The notes beneath the pieces were generated by a model, which had not been told where the DNA came from, did no database searches, and was given only the letters and a program-made list of their open reading frames with translations. This document shows, piece after piece, positions 43,882 to 55,622 of a stretch of 64,000 nucleotides of DNA. Position numbers and translations under genes: made by a program. The stretch lies in contig LSYV01000012.1 of NCBI GenBank assembly GCA_001584585.1, positions 455,559 through 519,558 on the forward strand. The letters are read 5' to 3'. Every line of letters begins with the position of its first letter. Position 1 is the stretch's first letter. This DNA comes from Gonium pectorale. Lineage: Eukaryota > Chlorophyta > Chlorophyceae > Chlamydomonadales > Volvocaceae.

Positions 43882-45974
43882 TGGCTCAATGCCGGTGGTC
43901 GCGACGGGTTGGAGGCTGCGGCGACGCAGCTGCGCGAAGTCAAACTTGCCGACCGACCCAAATGGACCGGACGGACGGCTTTGACGAGGCGCGTGCGCCG
44001 CTGTGGCGCGCACTGGGCACTAGCAGAGCAGCTGCGCGCAATGAGCGAAGTTGGCGCGAGTGGGTCGCTGCGCGCGGGCCGGTCAAGCGGCGGTTCGCTC
44101 AGCCGGGCTGCTTGCGGCCGGGGCCGGCGGGCTGTGCCTGGAAGGCACGCTCGACCAGGGCGTCGGTGTGGCGGAGGGAAGCAGAGTGCCCCGTTTTTGG
44201 GGTTCGCGTTGCCGCGGCTGAGGAGGTGGGGAGTTGACAGCGCCTCGGGGGCGGCCGCAAAAGGTCGGCGCGAGGCGAGCGGCCTGCGCAGCACGGACCT
44301 GTGGGTAGCCTGGCACTTGACAGTGGCAATGTGGCGCCCAGTAGCGAAATTGGGCGTCTATGGTTAGGAGCGCACCGCGGGCCTTACGCGCCTCCGAAAC
44401 CACCCTTTCACACCGAGCCCTCCTTCCACCAAACCTACCCCGCCGGCGTCGGACCGGCAACGCAAGCCCGCATGGGGGCCAGGAGGGAGGGGAGTGAGCA
44501 GGGCTTCACGAGCTCGTGGCTTGATGGCGCTCCAAGGCCGAGGGCGGCACGGGTCCTCGGCCGCGGGCGGGGCTCCCGGCCTGCCGGAGCCCCGTGCAAA
44601 ACAGCAGAAAAACAGCTTCATTTTGCTGTCACAATTCAGCATCGCTTTGCTGCCGCCGGCCGCCCGCGCGCATATGCTTGCACGATGCCGGCCCGACACT
44701 CGCGAAGGGTCCGCGCCTTGGAGGCCACCCGTCGGCGTAGGGGCTGTCAACCGCGGCCTGTAAGAGGGTCCCTTGACATAAAGTGCAAAGGGTCGTTGGT
44801 CGGGCGCGAACGTGCCCCCAGTCGCACGTGGGTAACGCACACGTGTGAAACGCCCATCCCGCAGCCTGACCGAAGGCGCGGGAACAGGCAACGTTACAGC
44901 CTCCCCATGCTCGCGGCTCTCCTCGGGCCCGTCCGCAACCCTAACCAAGATTCCAAGCTGCAAAATCCACCAAGCTGCTGCGCCCTACTCCGTGCGGCAC
45001 AGCCACGTCCTGGGGATCGCTGGGGAAGAGAATGACCCCACCGCAAGCACGCGACCGCTGCGCCGCTCCCTGTCGCACCAGGCATAATCATTGCAATGCA
45101 CGTCCACTGGAGCATGCCAACAAAATGTGGGCCACGCGGCCGGTCCGAACGAGGCCTTTGGGAGCCGTCGAGCGGCATGCGCCCGGCTTGGCTGCAGGCA
45201 CCCTGAAGGGCAAACGCATGGAGCAGGCTTGCGACATTTCCAAGCCCTGGCCTAGGGTCCCAAGCCCTTGCCCGGGCGCCAGCTCTCCGAACTGCCGGTC
45301 CAAGCCCGCAGTAATCCTCAGCGCTCTCCACGCTCCGCCTTTACGCATCCACCCTTGATAGCAGGATGATGCAAGCAAGGCGCGCTTGGCCGCAACTGGA
45401 CTCCACCCACCCATGCAGTCCCATGACACGCAAAGGAGCGCAGCACTTGGGGCCACATCGGCGGCTGTTCGCAAGGCATCTGCTGGGAGCTGCCTTGCAA
45501 ACAGCCGCGCGGCAGCCTACGGTACACTCTCTCCGAAAGCCCCAGCCCTCGCTGCCCCACAACCCGCTGATTTCCCGCAGCTCACCTCTCACTCATGAGC
45601 GTCATGGCCGATTGGGGAACAGCGCCAGCTGGGTCGATGTCGTCCATATTGCCTGCAAATCCCCCTGCGCGCGGCGTTGCCCCCACCTCAACAGCCCTAG
45701 CGTCCCATGTCGCGCGTCCGCACGCGCAGGCCCCCACGCCCTCCGTTTCCCGACTGACCCGCGCGCTCCTGAGCTTAACAATGCGCCAAGTTTGCTGCGG
45801 CGTACACCCCCCGACGTCACCCGCGGGCGCTGCAACAACCCACGCCGCCACCCGCCACCCGCAGCCCTTCTCCACCGCGCCGCCGCTGCAACCCCCAGGC
45901 TCTGCCTCTTCCCCAACGCTGCTGCCGCTGCTGCGGCGGCTGTGATGCTGGCAGACGGAAGGGGCCGGAGCAGC
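43882..45974. other. Spacer between the EG45-like gene and ERO1
   Basis: No gene recognised despite several long GC-rich open frames on both strands, none with family features. It includes the EG45-like promoter and the ERO1 3' UTR. A minus-strand TGTAA (plus-strand TTACA at about 44895) lies roughly 1.1 kb past the ERO1 stop. Confidence 0.45.
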
Positions 45975-48900
45975 TTACGCCACCGGGTCCGCCACCGGTA
46001 TCGCCAGCGGCGCCCGGTCCTCGCCCTCGGCCCGCTGCAGCTCCGCCGACAGCTCCCTGCGCACCCGGGGCCGCGAGACACGTTCGTCTTACTATAGTGG
46101 GTACAATCAGAGGCCAAGCACCAGGAGGCGGGGAGGCGACGAGCGGATGCCTGCTCCACAACGTGGCCCGACACCCTGCGCCCATTCCAGGTGCGTACAA
46201 CTCGACTTCCTGCGGCGGCCTGAACCCATGCCTTGAGCCCATGTCCCCCACACCCTGAAACCTCCCACACCCGGCTGTGCCCGTACGCAACGCCCTTGAA
46301 GCGCGCAAGCAAGGGCCCACACGCACCCAAAGCCCCGCCACCCTGCCCCATCAAGTTACGCCTCGGCTTACGACCAGGCTTTGTGCTTTGCTACCAGCGC
46401 CATAAGGTAAGCCGGCCCGCCCGAACCCAAAACCCACAGTCAATGCAGCGGGTATACGGGAGTAGAGACCATGCTCTTGGGTGTGCGTGTGTTGGGTTTG
46501 GGGATCCGCCCCGCGCGGGCGCACCTGTAGTACTCTATGCTGGCGCTGAAGCGCTCCAGCAGGTTGACCAGCGCTATGACCTCGTTGCGCTCCAGCGCCA
46601 GGGTGGTGAGGGCGGGCGAGGTGGGCAGCGCGCCGCTGCAGTCGGAGGAGCTGAACAGCACCTTGAGCGCAGTGGCCACACCTGCACGGCGGGGGGGGCG
46701 GGGTGTGGGTGGCGGGGAGGGGAGGGGTGAGGGGTTGGGAGGGGTGGGGGCGGGGTGGGGGAGGGGTGGCGGGGTTGGGGAGGGGTGGGGGCGGGGAGGG
46801 GTGGTGGGGAGGGGTGGGGGCGGGGAGGGGCGGTGGGGGCGGGGAGGGCGGTGGGCGGGGCAGGGGGTGGCGGGGGAGGGGTGGGAGGTGGGGGTGAGGG
46901 GTTGGGAGGGNNNNNNNNNNNNNNNNNNNNNNNNNNNNNNNNNNNNNNNNNNNNNNNNNNNNNNNNNNNNNNNNNNNNNNNNNNNNNNNNNNNNNNNNNN
47001 NNNNNNNNNNNNNNNNNNNNNNNNNNNNNNNNNNNNNNNNNNNNNNNNNNNNNNNNNNNNNNNNNNNNNNNNNNNNNNNNNNNNNNNNNNNNNNNNNNNN
47101 NNNNNNNNNNNNNNNNNNNNNNNNNNNNNNNNNNNNNNNNNNNNNNNNNNNNNNNNNNNNNNNNNNNNNNNNNNNNNNNNNNNNNNNNNNNNNNNNNNNN
47201 NNNNNNNNNNNNNNNNNNNNNNNNNNNNNNNNNNNNNNNNNNNNNNNNNNNNNNNNNNNNNNNNNNNNNNNNNNNNNNNNNNNNNNNNNNNNNNNNNNNN
47301 NNNNNNNNNNNNNNNNNNNNNNNNNNNNNNNNNNNNNNNNNNNNNNNNNNNNNNNNNNNNNNNNNNNNNNNNNNNNNNNNNNNNNNNNNNNNNNNNNNNN
47401 NNNNNNNNNNNNNNNNNNNNNNNNNNNNNNNNNNNNNNNNNNNNNNNNNNNNNNNNNNNNNNNNNNNNNNNNNNNNNNNNNNNNNNNNNNNNNNNNNNNN
47501 NNNNNNNNNNNNNNNNNNNNNNNNNNNNNNNNNNNNNNNNNNNNNNNNNNNNNNNNNNNNNNNNNNNNNNNNNNNNNNNNNNNNNNNNNNNNNNNNNNNN
47601 NNNNNNNNNNNNNNNNNNNNNNNNNNNNNNNNNNNNNNNNNNNNNNNNNNNNNNNNNNNNNNNNNNNGGGCGGGGAGGGGTGTGGGAGGGGTGGGGTTTG
47701 GGAGGGGTGGGGGTGGCGGGGAGGGGTGGGGGTGGCGGGGAGGGGTGGCGGGGAGGGGTGGCGGGGAGGGGTGGCGGGGAGGGGTGGGAGTGGGGTGGGG
47801 GTGGTGGGGAGGGGTGGGAGGAGGGTGTGGACGTCAACGGGCTGGGAGGCAGCAGCGTCCGTCTCGTCCCGCGGTGGTGGAAGGGGTGAGTACATGGGAG
47901 GACTTTCTTCTCAGAGCCGTGTCCATGCCTGCGCGGCTGGGAGGAGGTGGGGTCCGACGTTCGAGGGAAGACGTTCTTAGTGGAGACGGGCGGCGGCGCA
48001 TTCTAATTCGTTCATGGCTGAGCGGCGATGGCTCACAGCGCCCCCGTGGTGTTCTGGAGGTGGTGGTTGGGGGCGAGCGGGAAGGTTGGGAGAGGATTGG
48101 TTGACGGGCATGGCTTGTGTCTAGCAGGATACCGCGGGATGGTTTCATCTTTCATTCGTGCCGGGGCGATACTTCGATGGGGCGGGTGGTAGTCGCGGTT
48201 ATAGTTGGGCGCTGATGTGGGCTGTCGTTTTAGTAACTGAAATAGCCGGGGCGGCGGAGCGCGAGTAATAACAGTAGGGGGGGTCATGGAGCGACGGGTG
48301 CGAGGCGGGTTGCGGGTGTGCCGGCGCCAGGAACGGTTTGAAAGGTCGTTGACAGGTGCACCGTGCGGTAGCAGGTCCGTTGACAGGTTGACAGGACGGA
48401 TGACAGGTCCAAAACGCACGCCCTAACCGTTACCACGGAATGGTAAGGCCACGGAACGAGTCAGCAGATGGGAATGGCGCCTGAGATGCCTTGGAGTGGA
48501 GGCAGCGCCCACGATGGGAGCGCCGAGTCGCAACGCCAGCTTGGGGCCGGTCGACTTTCCGTTTACCCTCCCTTGTGCGCCCCCGCCCCCTCACGTCCGT
48601 CGCCCGTCGCTGCTAGCTTGCCGTTTTAGTTTTGACTTGCATGCGCCGAAGCGTGCAAGTCGAAAACGATATTGCTATCAGGCTGAACATGCCGGTCACG
48701 TGCGTGGGCAATCGCCGATCCGTTAAACCAGTGCCCCGCCGAACCAAAGCCGACGCCGGATGCCGAGCCCACGAATCCTCACCAAACGACACAAACGAAG
48801 CGGCCAGACGGAACGCCCACCCATCACCGTCACATGGCTCCAGCCTAGACTTCTCGCAGGCGCCCCAAGCCCAACCCAACGGGGCGCATCCTAACCAACG

Positions 48901-51900
48901 GGTCACAGATGTACGGTCAGCTCTGTCATGTTGCCCAACAGGCAGTGCATCCACGGGTTACAGGGTTACACGTTCGGGGAGGGTGGGCATGGGCAAAGGG
49001 CGAGCAGTGGGGTGGGGCCAAGAGCCATGGGCAGTGCATCCGCAGTTTGATGCAGCCAATGACCCACAGCCAAAGACCCATAGCCAATGACCCACAGCCA
49101 ATGATCCACAGCCACCCAACTGCCCGCCCGCTCAAGCACCCGCCCGCCCGCCCGCCCAACCAATCAAGCACCCGCCGGCCCAAACCCAAGTCATTTCCAA
49201 ACCCAAATCGTGTCGAAACCCAAAGTCCATCCCATGTGCCCACCACCGCATCCCCAGCCCCGCCGCACGCACCCAGCGTCTGCAGCTTGCCCCAGAGCTT
49301 GCACTTCTCGCAGCCCACGCAGTCCATGATGCGGGTGATGTTGACGAAGGCGCGCCGCAGCTCTTCGCGCAGGGCCAGCCCGTCGGCGCCCTTCCACAGC
49401 CGGCCCTCGTCAAAGGGCATGGGGCAGGAGGTCTGCAGCTCGGGGGCCGAGATCTGCGTGGGGGAGAGGAGGGGGGCGGGGCGCGCCGCAACAGTTGCAG
49501 AGGGCCAGCAAGGGGATGTCGATGAAGGTGCGGACAAGAGGGAGGCCAGGGGTTCAGACGAAGGTAAAGGCGTCCTTACTAGAGAGGCCTCAGGCGCAGT
49601 CCGTCCCGAACCACCCAGGCAAAGTAACGAAAAGTCCCTCCGACCCAAAGTCCCTTCTTTCCGGCCGGCCCCGAGCCAGCCCGTAAGCCCAAGAAGGAAA
49701 AGGAGGGAGGCCAAAGCGTGAGGTTGCGAAAGAAAGCGTGTAAAGCAGGTGCCGGCTGTGCAAGGGCCGGGTACGTGCCGAGGGCGGCGGGGCAGGGGGG
49801 TTGGCGCAGCACCGCCGCTGCGCTAACCATCGTGTTGCCGTGCAGCTCAAGGGCCGCGGCGGCCCCAGCCCTTGTCCTCATCCCTGCCCTCAGCCGCTGA
49901 GCACCACTAGCTGCCGCAGTAGCTCCGCCCTGGTTACCGGTAATCCCTTGTAGACTTCTTCCAACGCTTGTGGTCCCACGCCACCCGACTCCCAACCGCC
50001 CAAAAGCCCAGCCCATGGCCAGATGCCGCAGGGTGGGGCCCCGCGGCTCCTCCACCTGCTCGGCAGCCCTTCCATCCGCTCAGCGGCCCCTCCCACGAGC
50101 TGCCTCATCCCCATCCTCGCCGTTGCCGAGCCGCCCCGTCCGCAGCAGCCGCTGCACGAACCGCCGCCAGGCCCCCCAAAACCACTCCAATGCCCAGTCA
50201 CCACTCCCGCCGCAACGGCACCCCCGGTTCCTTCTCCCCACGTCCCCCATTTGGTTCCCCACCAGCTGCTGCACCAGCTGGGCGGTGGTGGCGTCCTCCT
50301 CCGCCAGCCCAGTGGTGAACTCGAATCGCGACAGCAGCGGGGCGGCCTTGGTGACGGCGCGCAGCACGAACAGGTAGGCGAAGTAGAGGTTCTCCACGCG
50401 GTCGCGCAGCTCGGGGGTGCCCAGGCGGGACCTGGCGGGGAGAGGCGAGGAGGCGGGGAGTGGGGAGGCGAGGAGGCGAGGAGGGGGGAGGGTGTAAAGC
50501 AGTTTTCAAGTAGAGAAGCCTGGGCGCATGACTCTCTGGTCGGGACAACGCAGTCCCTGCCGAGCCCGCGAGGGGGGGCTGGTGGAGAGCGAAGAAGGGA
50601 GACGGGTCGGAATGCGTGACGACGGATCACATAAAGAGGCAGGCGGGCCGAGTCGTCTTGACGTTCCACGATGCACACCCCAGCGTTGCCTGCCCCGCTT
50701 CAACACCCCACCACACACACTCGGCCCCTTCCACATCCCGCCCGCCCCCCTCGCCCCCAAAACCCGCCCCCGGCCCCGGCCAGCCCAGCCCTCACTTGAA
50801 GTCCGTCAGGTTGTGTCCCCACAGCCCCCTCTCCTCGTCCAGCAGGTAGTTGGCGGAGATGTGCGCCGAGATGGAGGCGTGCATGCCGCTGATGAGGCGG
50901 TAGAAGATGCGCTTCTCCGGGCACCAGCCGTCGGCGGTTCCGGAGCTGCCTCCGGAGCCGGCGACGGTGGTCTCAGAGCCATTTGTCCCGCCGCCGCCGC
51001 CTGCGGCCTGCGCCGCGATCGCGGCGAGCGCCGCAGCGGCGGCGTCCGTGTCGGAGGCGTTGGATGGCGGAGGCGCCTGGTCCGTGGAGGAGGAGGGCGC
51101 CACGCCCGCCGGGTATTGGAAACATGACTGGTTGTAGATGGCGTTCCAGATGCGGTGCGCGTGCTCGCCGGCGTAGCCTGAGGCGGGGAGGTGGGCGGGT
51201 GGTAGCAGATATGGGGAACGGCGTGGGAGGGGTGCCAAGATAAGGATGTTACTCGGTCCGTGTGAAAGCTGTGGCTGCTGAGCGATGACCAACGAGCATG
51301 GGGAGGGAAGGGGGACAGCGAAGATGGGAAACTTGTGGAGGGTGAAGGGCGGGCTCGGGGCGAACGCTAATGGTTCAGGTCGGGTCGAGCCGTGTAGCCC
51401 CGAGGGCTGCGACGGAACCGGTCATGTATTTGCTGGGCTGGGCTGTTGAGCGGGGTTTGGGGCTCCTGGGGATTGGCTTCCCATCGGCCCACCGGCCCAC
51501 CCGCCCACCCGGCAGAGGAATGCGCCCCAGGGCTTCTTTACTGAGAATGCCTTCCAACCCACCCCCGCCAACCCGCGGGCAACGCACGTGCGGTATACGC
51601 CTGATGCTACCCGCCAGCGTACCGGGCGTACCTGGCAGACCCACCCAACCACCTCGCCCATCCACCCCCCCACCCACCCACCCACCCAGCCACCCCCCCC
51701 ACCCCCCCCACCCACCCACCCACCCGTGTATCGCTCAGGGTTTATGAGGAGGTTGACGTACAGATACTCCTCGCTGCTGCCCTCGCCCTCCGCCATCCAG
51801 GGGTTGTTGAAGCCGCGCCAGCCCTGCGAGGCATGCCGGGGCGGGGGGGGGGGACAAAACGAGCATGGTGCAGACTCTGTAATCTCGGTTGATCAACCCT

Positions 51901-54900
51901 GCGCCACAGTGTGGCGGAAGTGGCTCATACAGGCTGGACAGACAGAGCGTCAGCGCCACGGCGAGTGCGCGCGCTGCCCACAGGTGCCAGGGCGCTGCCG
52001 CTTCCGGCGGAGGCAGTGGCGGCGGCGCACCGGTCTGCTGCGTGCGGCGGCGGCCACAAGGCTCTGCGCCAGCGGAGCTGCCAATGGTGGGCTGGGGAGC
52101 GGGCCCGAGCCGGCCCAAGCTCCGGGCCGACGCTGGCGTGTGGGGCCGTGCGGCATTTGCGGCCACCATTGAGGCCTACCGGGTACCCAAAAGGCGCCGA
52201 TGACGACGGCTGGACTAGCGAGCTCATCGTCCACTCGTCGCCCGCCCACCTTCAGCCCGTCCGCGGCGTACAGACCGCGCCGCCCCACCCCCGCCTCCGC
52301 ACGGCTGGCCTCCTGTCACATGTCGGGAGACGCCCCCTCCCAGGTCCCGACAGGGCCCCAGTACCACGGGGCGTTCATCCCACCACCCCCCATCTCCAGC
52401 GCCACGCCCCTCTGCCACGTGCCTTGAGGTTGAGTAACCGCACTGCCGTGTCCGGGTCCACGGTGCTGTTGACGCGGCTGTCCAGCTGGGCAGCGCCTGG
52501 GGCAGGAATGCGGGCGTGGGCGGAGGCAGGGTGTGTGGGCGCGGGTGGATGCGGGGAGAGGGAGCAGGAAGTGGAGGGGAACGCCGAGGGTTGAAAGAGC
52601 ACCACTACCGTACTTGGGTGGGCAAAGCCCTGGCCGGCTGCGGGCTGCCAGGGGGTTGCCCGCTTGCGAGCACGCCGGCGGCGGAGGGCCGGAGGCGTGA
52701 CTCGCATCGGCTGGGCTACTACGCTGCTGCGCCTGCCACCCCGGCCCGGGACGGCAGCCCAGTCAGAACCCGTAGCCCCGGCTTGCGGGCCCGTCGCCGA
52801 GTGCCTCCAGGCGCCATCGCTCCGGGACGCCCCGCCGACCTCGCCCGCGCGACGACGGTGTGCACGCACTCACCATGGTGTAGGGGGCTGCTTGCCCCTA
52901 CCCGGGGTCCTGGCCCCCAGCTTGCCCCGCCTACCAAACCTCCTCCGGGACCGCGCCTCCCCCCACCCCACCCGCACCCCACCCATACCCTCCACACAGC
53001 AGCAGCCCTTGCCGCCAGTCCGCTAACTCACATGCGTTTGTGTTGCACTCGCCCGCCTGCTCCTCCTGCTGCCTCCACGGCTCCGGCACCTCGCTCGGCT
53101 CGCACTCGCACACGCTGCAGGCGCGCAGCGAGCACATGGAGTCGTCCGGCCAGAGCGGGCAGTCGCAGTAGATGTTGACCTGCGGGGGGATGGGTGGGAG
53201 GATGGAAGGAAGGTGGGTGGGTTGGGGACGGGAGGGTGGGTGGATGTGAGAGGTGGGTGGGGGATGCGCAAAGGGATCGTAAAGGGGTGTTGGGAAGCCT
53301 GACAAGGCACCGGACTGCGAGGGCGGCGTTGAAGAGGCCTGGCCCAGGCCACAGCTGGCAGTCACCGTGCCGGAAGTTGCCGTGAAAGGGAATGACAAAC
53401 GGCGCAGGTGCTAGGGGACCTGGCCCTTGTCCCCGGCGCCCATTCTACAAAGTTACCCCACTCCATCCCTCTATGCGATACGCAACGGCGCCGCCGCCGC
53501 CACGCCATTCGGCGCCATTCACTGCCGCCGCATCGGCCGCCCTCCCGCCGCATCTCCGCTCAGCGGCCAGCGCCCTCCACGCACCGACCACCAGCCCAGC
53601 CAGCACCCACAGTACCCCGCACCCCGCCCGCCCCTTCCGTCCGGCACCCCGCCCGCCCCTTCCGTCCGGCACCCCGCCCGCCGCCCACCTTAAAATACCG
53701 GAAGAACGCCGTCCGCACCAGCCGCCGCAGCAGCGGGTGCAGCGCCGCATTCAACCGGTCCACGTCCTGGTACGTGCAGTTGCCTGCGGGGGCCAGGGGG
53801 GGGGGGCAGGGCACGCGGGGTAAGGAAATCAGAAAAGGCCTTGCTCGAGAGGCCTGGCAGTGCGGGCGTGTGGGTTTGCGCGAGAGGGCCAGCAACGCCC
53901 CGCGCGGGCTCTTCTGCCGGCTATGGGAGCTGCCAGTGCCGGCCGCACCCCGCCAGCACCGGCCACCACCAGCGCACCAGCGCCCCTAAAGAGGTCGCAG
54001 CACGCGGGCCGCGTGCGCCAGGCGCCCCCTCATGGCTCGTCACCCGCTGGCATTCCGGCGGTGGCGAACGGCGACGTGGCGGTGGCGACGTAGGGGGCAT
54101 CAGCGGCGGCGGCAGACGGTCGAGGGGGGGCGCTGCCCACGCCGCATCCGCAACAGCTGCAGCCGCCCCCATCGTCACCACCTCAAGCACCACCATCACA
54201 AACAACCACAGCATCCGCGTCCGCCACGTCCGCTTCCGCTGCGCAATGCCCAGAGCCCGACCGGTGGCGCCTGCAGTCCACGGCTCCCGAGCGAGCCCCT
54301 GGCGCCCGGTTTCCAGCCCACAGGACTTGGATCAAGCCTGGCGCGGACGCCGAGCCGGCGATCGTGCCTGCGTTCCGCCCGGGTTCGTGCCACGGTGCCG
54401 ATACCCCCAGGGCCCGCAGCCGCGGGAGCGGGACCGCGCCTTCCCTTCCCTCCCCTTCCCGGCCTCGCGCCGCACTCACAGCACTCGTCGACGTGGCCGC
54501 TCAGCTTGCACGAGTCCCCGTCGGGCAGCTGGTCCGCGGCGATCGTGGCCGCGCCCTGCTGCTGGCCCGGGACGGGGGTGTTGTTGGGACGTTGGGGATG
54601 CTAGGAGGTCAGGTGCCCGCGTGTGCGGGCGTTGCGGGCCATGAGGGCAACGAGATGGGATATGAGAGGGTGCGGGGAAGGCGGGGGGGGGGGGGGCAGG
54701 CGCCGCCAGCGCATATCGGCGGCCGGCTCGTGGTAGCGGCGTGTTTGGGCCGTTCGTTACCCGCCCTCACCTGCTCGCCCTCCCCGAGCACCAGACCGCT
54801 ATTTGCCGCAAAGGAGTCCAGTGCCGGGGCAGACGCGAGGTCGGATATGGAGATCGCCGTGAGGTTGGCCTGGTGCCCGCTGACCAGGGCCGTGGGCTGG

Positions 54901-55050
54901 AGATCATGCAGCGCGGAAACCATGATGTACAGGCGGGGGTTAGCACGGACAGCGGTCTCAGGTGCAGCTGCACAAGGGGAAGAGCGTGCGTACCTGGAGG
55001 GCTATCAACAGAAGCACGCATGCAGCCCAGGACGCCGAGCCGCGAGCCAT
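45975..55050 (-). CDS. ERO1: ERO1, endoplasmic reticulum thiol oxidase
   Basis: ERO1 reoxidises protein disulfide isomerase in the ER lumen using FAD and O2. Twelve exons on the minus strand: 55050-54994, 54896-54771, 54561-54480, 53783-53689, 53179-53032, 52496-52423, 51823-51724, 51177-50796, 50431-50263, 49453-49273, 46681-46525 and 46056-45975 (1653 nt, 550 aa); all phases fit. Residues 1-19 are a signal peptide ([13 protein letters not shown]). Then come [34 protein letters not shown] (shuttle cysteines about 136 and 141), [81 protein letters not shown], and the active-site CVGCEKC (about 456, 459, 462) in [19 protein letters not shown] low-complexity Ala/Gly insertion (about residues 250-290) is unusual. 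Intron 6 appears to use a GC donor. Intron 10 (2.6 kb) contains G-rich repeats, a 757-bp gap and a retroelement scrap. The exon 1-2 junction is the least certain. Confidence 0.93.
46690..47860 (+). repeat. G-rich satellite (GGGGAGGGGTGG-type) spanning an assembly gap
   Basis: Both sides of the gap (46690-46910 and 47668-47860) consist of degenerate GGGGAGGGGTGGGGGC or GGCGGGGAGGGGTGGCGG units. The gap is probably collapsed repeat. It lies in intron 10 of ERO1, where the transcribed strand carries the C-rich version. The long Gly-rich and Pro-rich open frames across it are not genes. Confidence 0.9.
46911..47667. other. Assembly gap (757 N)
   Basis: A run of N inside the G-rich satellite of ERO1 intron 10. 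No ERO1 exon is missing, because exons 10 and 11 join in phase with conserved sequence. Confidence 0.99.
48941..49041 (-). mobile_element. 77-bp retroelement 3' fragment with 12-bp target duplication in ERO1 intron 10
   Basis: Exact direct repeats GGCAGTGCATCC at 48941-48952 and 49030-49041 flank a 77-bp insert. On the minus strand the insert ends GAACGTGTAACCCTGTAACC, close to the ACGTGTAACCTGTAACC tails elsewhere in the window but with an extra C per unit. The insert has the same orientation as ERO1. Inference: a 5'-truncated insertion of a related non-LTR subfamily. Confidence 0.75.
49561..49598 (+). repeat. Degenerate intron repeat, copy in ERO1 intron 9
   Basis: AAAGGCGTCCTTACTAGAGA then GGCCTCAGGCGCAGT. 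Similar sequences in introns of ERO1 and the divergent coiled-coil gene: 50494-50530, 51522-51560 (opposite strand), 53325-53348, 53831-53860, 57283-57335, 58629-58665, 59257-59290 and 59885-59925. A rough shared pattern is TTGGAAAGGCGTTCTCAC, then TAGAGAAGCCTGGGGCG. This 49561 copy lies between exons 9 and 10. Confidence 0.55.
51522..51560 (-). repeat. Degenerate intron repeat, copy in ERO1 intron 7
   Basis: Read on the minus strand: GGGTTGGAAGGCATTCTCAG, then TAAAGAAGCCCTGGGGCGC. It is the closest match to the copy at 59257-59290 in the other gene. Confidence 0.55.
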
Positions 55051-55622
55051 GGCCGTCGTCGCTAGCTAGGATGAGTATCACTGGAGCCCGAAACCAGCGT
55101 CTCTTTGTTCCAGGCACATATGTGGGCCTCGAATAGGGTATACGGCCAGCGCCAGCGGCAGTCGCGCGAGCAGGGACACGTCTCAGTCCAAGACAGGCAA
55201 TGAAAAATCCAAGTTCGAGGGGCTTCGAAAAAAGAGGATCACGAGCTTGTGCGTATGTTCGCTTGTCAATCCCCACACTGGCTCGGAAGCATCGCGTACG
55301 GTGTTGGGTTTCGAGCCCTGTCCCAAACTGCTTCCACGCAGCTGTGTCCGCAGCGTGTATTTAAGTTTGACAAATTATTTACATAAGACTCACCTTTTAA
55401 CGGGCCCCGCGTGAATCGCCTGCCATCAAAGTGTGCGACCTCCACTCGCCGGCCTTATAATCCTTATTAACGCACACCTTGTTCTTAAGATTGACGTTGT
55501 ATCGAGGTTTCATCACGTTCCTGTCTCAGCACATGCGCCCCATGCGACTATGCTCGTCTTCTTAATTCTTAGGGTTTCAGCGAGCCCTTAGTGCGGGGAA
55601 CCTAGCAGCACACCAGCGGTGC
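55051..55622. promoter_or_regulatory. Shared 572-bp region between divergent ERO1 and coiled-coil genes
   Basis: ERO1 starts leftward at 55050 and the coiled-coil gene starts rightward at 55623. The interval is clearly AT-richer than its surroundings, with TTTGACAAATTATTTACATA near 55365-55385 and TTATAATCCTTATTAACGC near 55455-55473, and has no coding potential. Inference: a bidirectional promoter with both 5' UTRs. I do not recognise specific factor sites. Confidence 0.65.

Noticed and set aside
46351..48104. Three open frames of about 450-514 codons, Gly- or Pro-rich
   Set aside because: They run through 757 N and a simple satellite; translation of N removes stops artificially.
54957..54993. 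Alternative 37-bp intron after ERO1 exon 1
   Set aside because: It also keeps the phase, but is too short for a spliceosomal intron here; the 97-bp intron ending CTCCAG at 54897 fits better.
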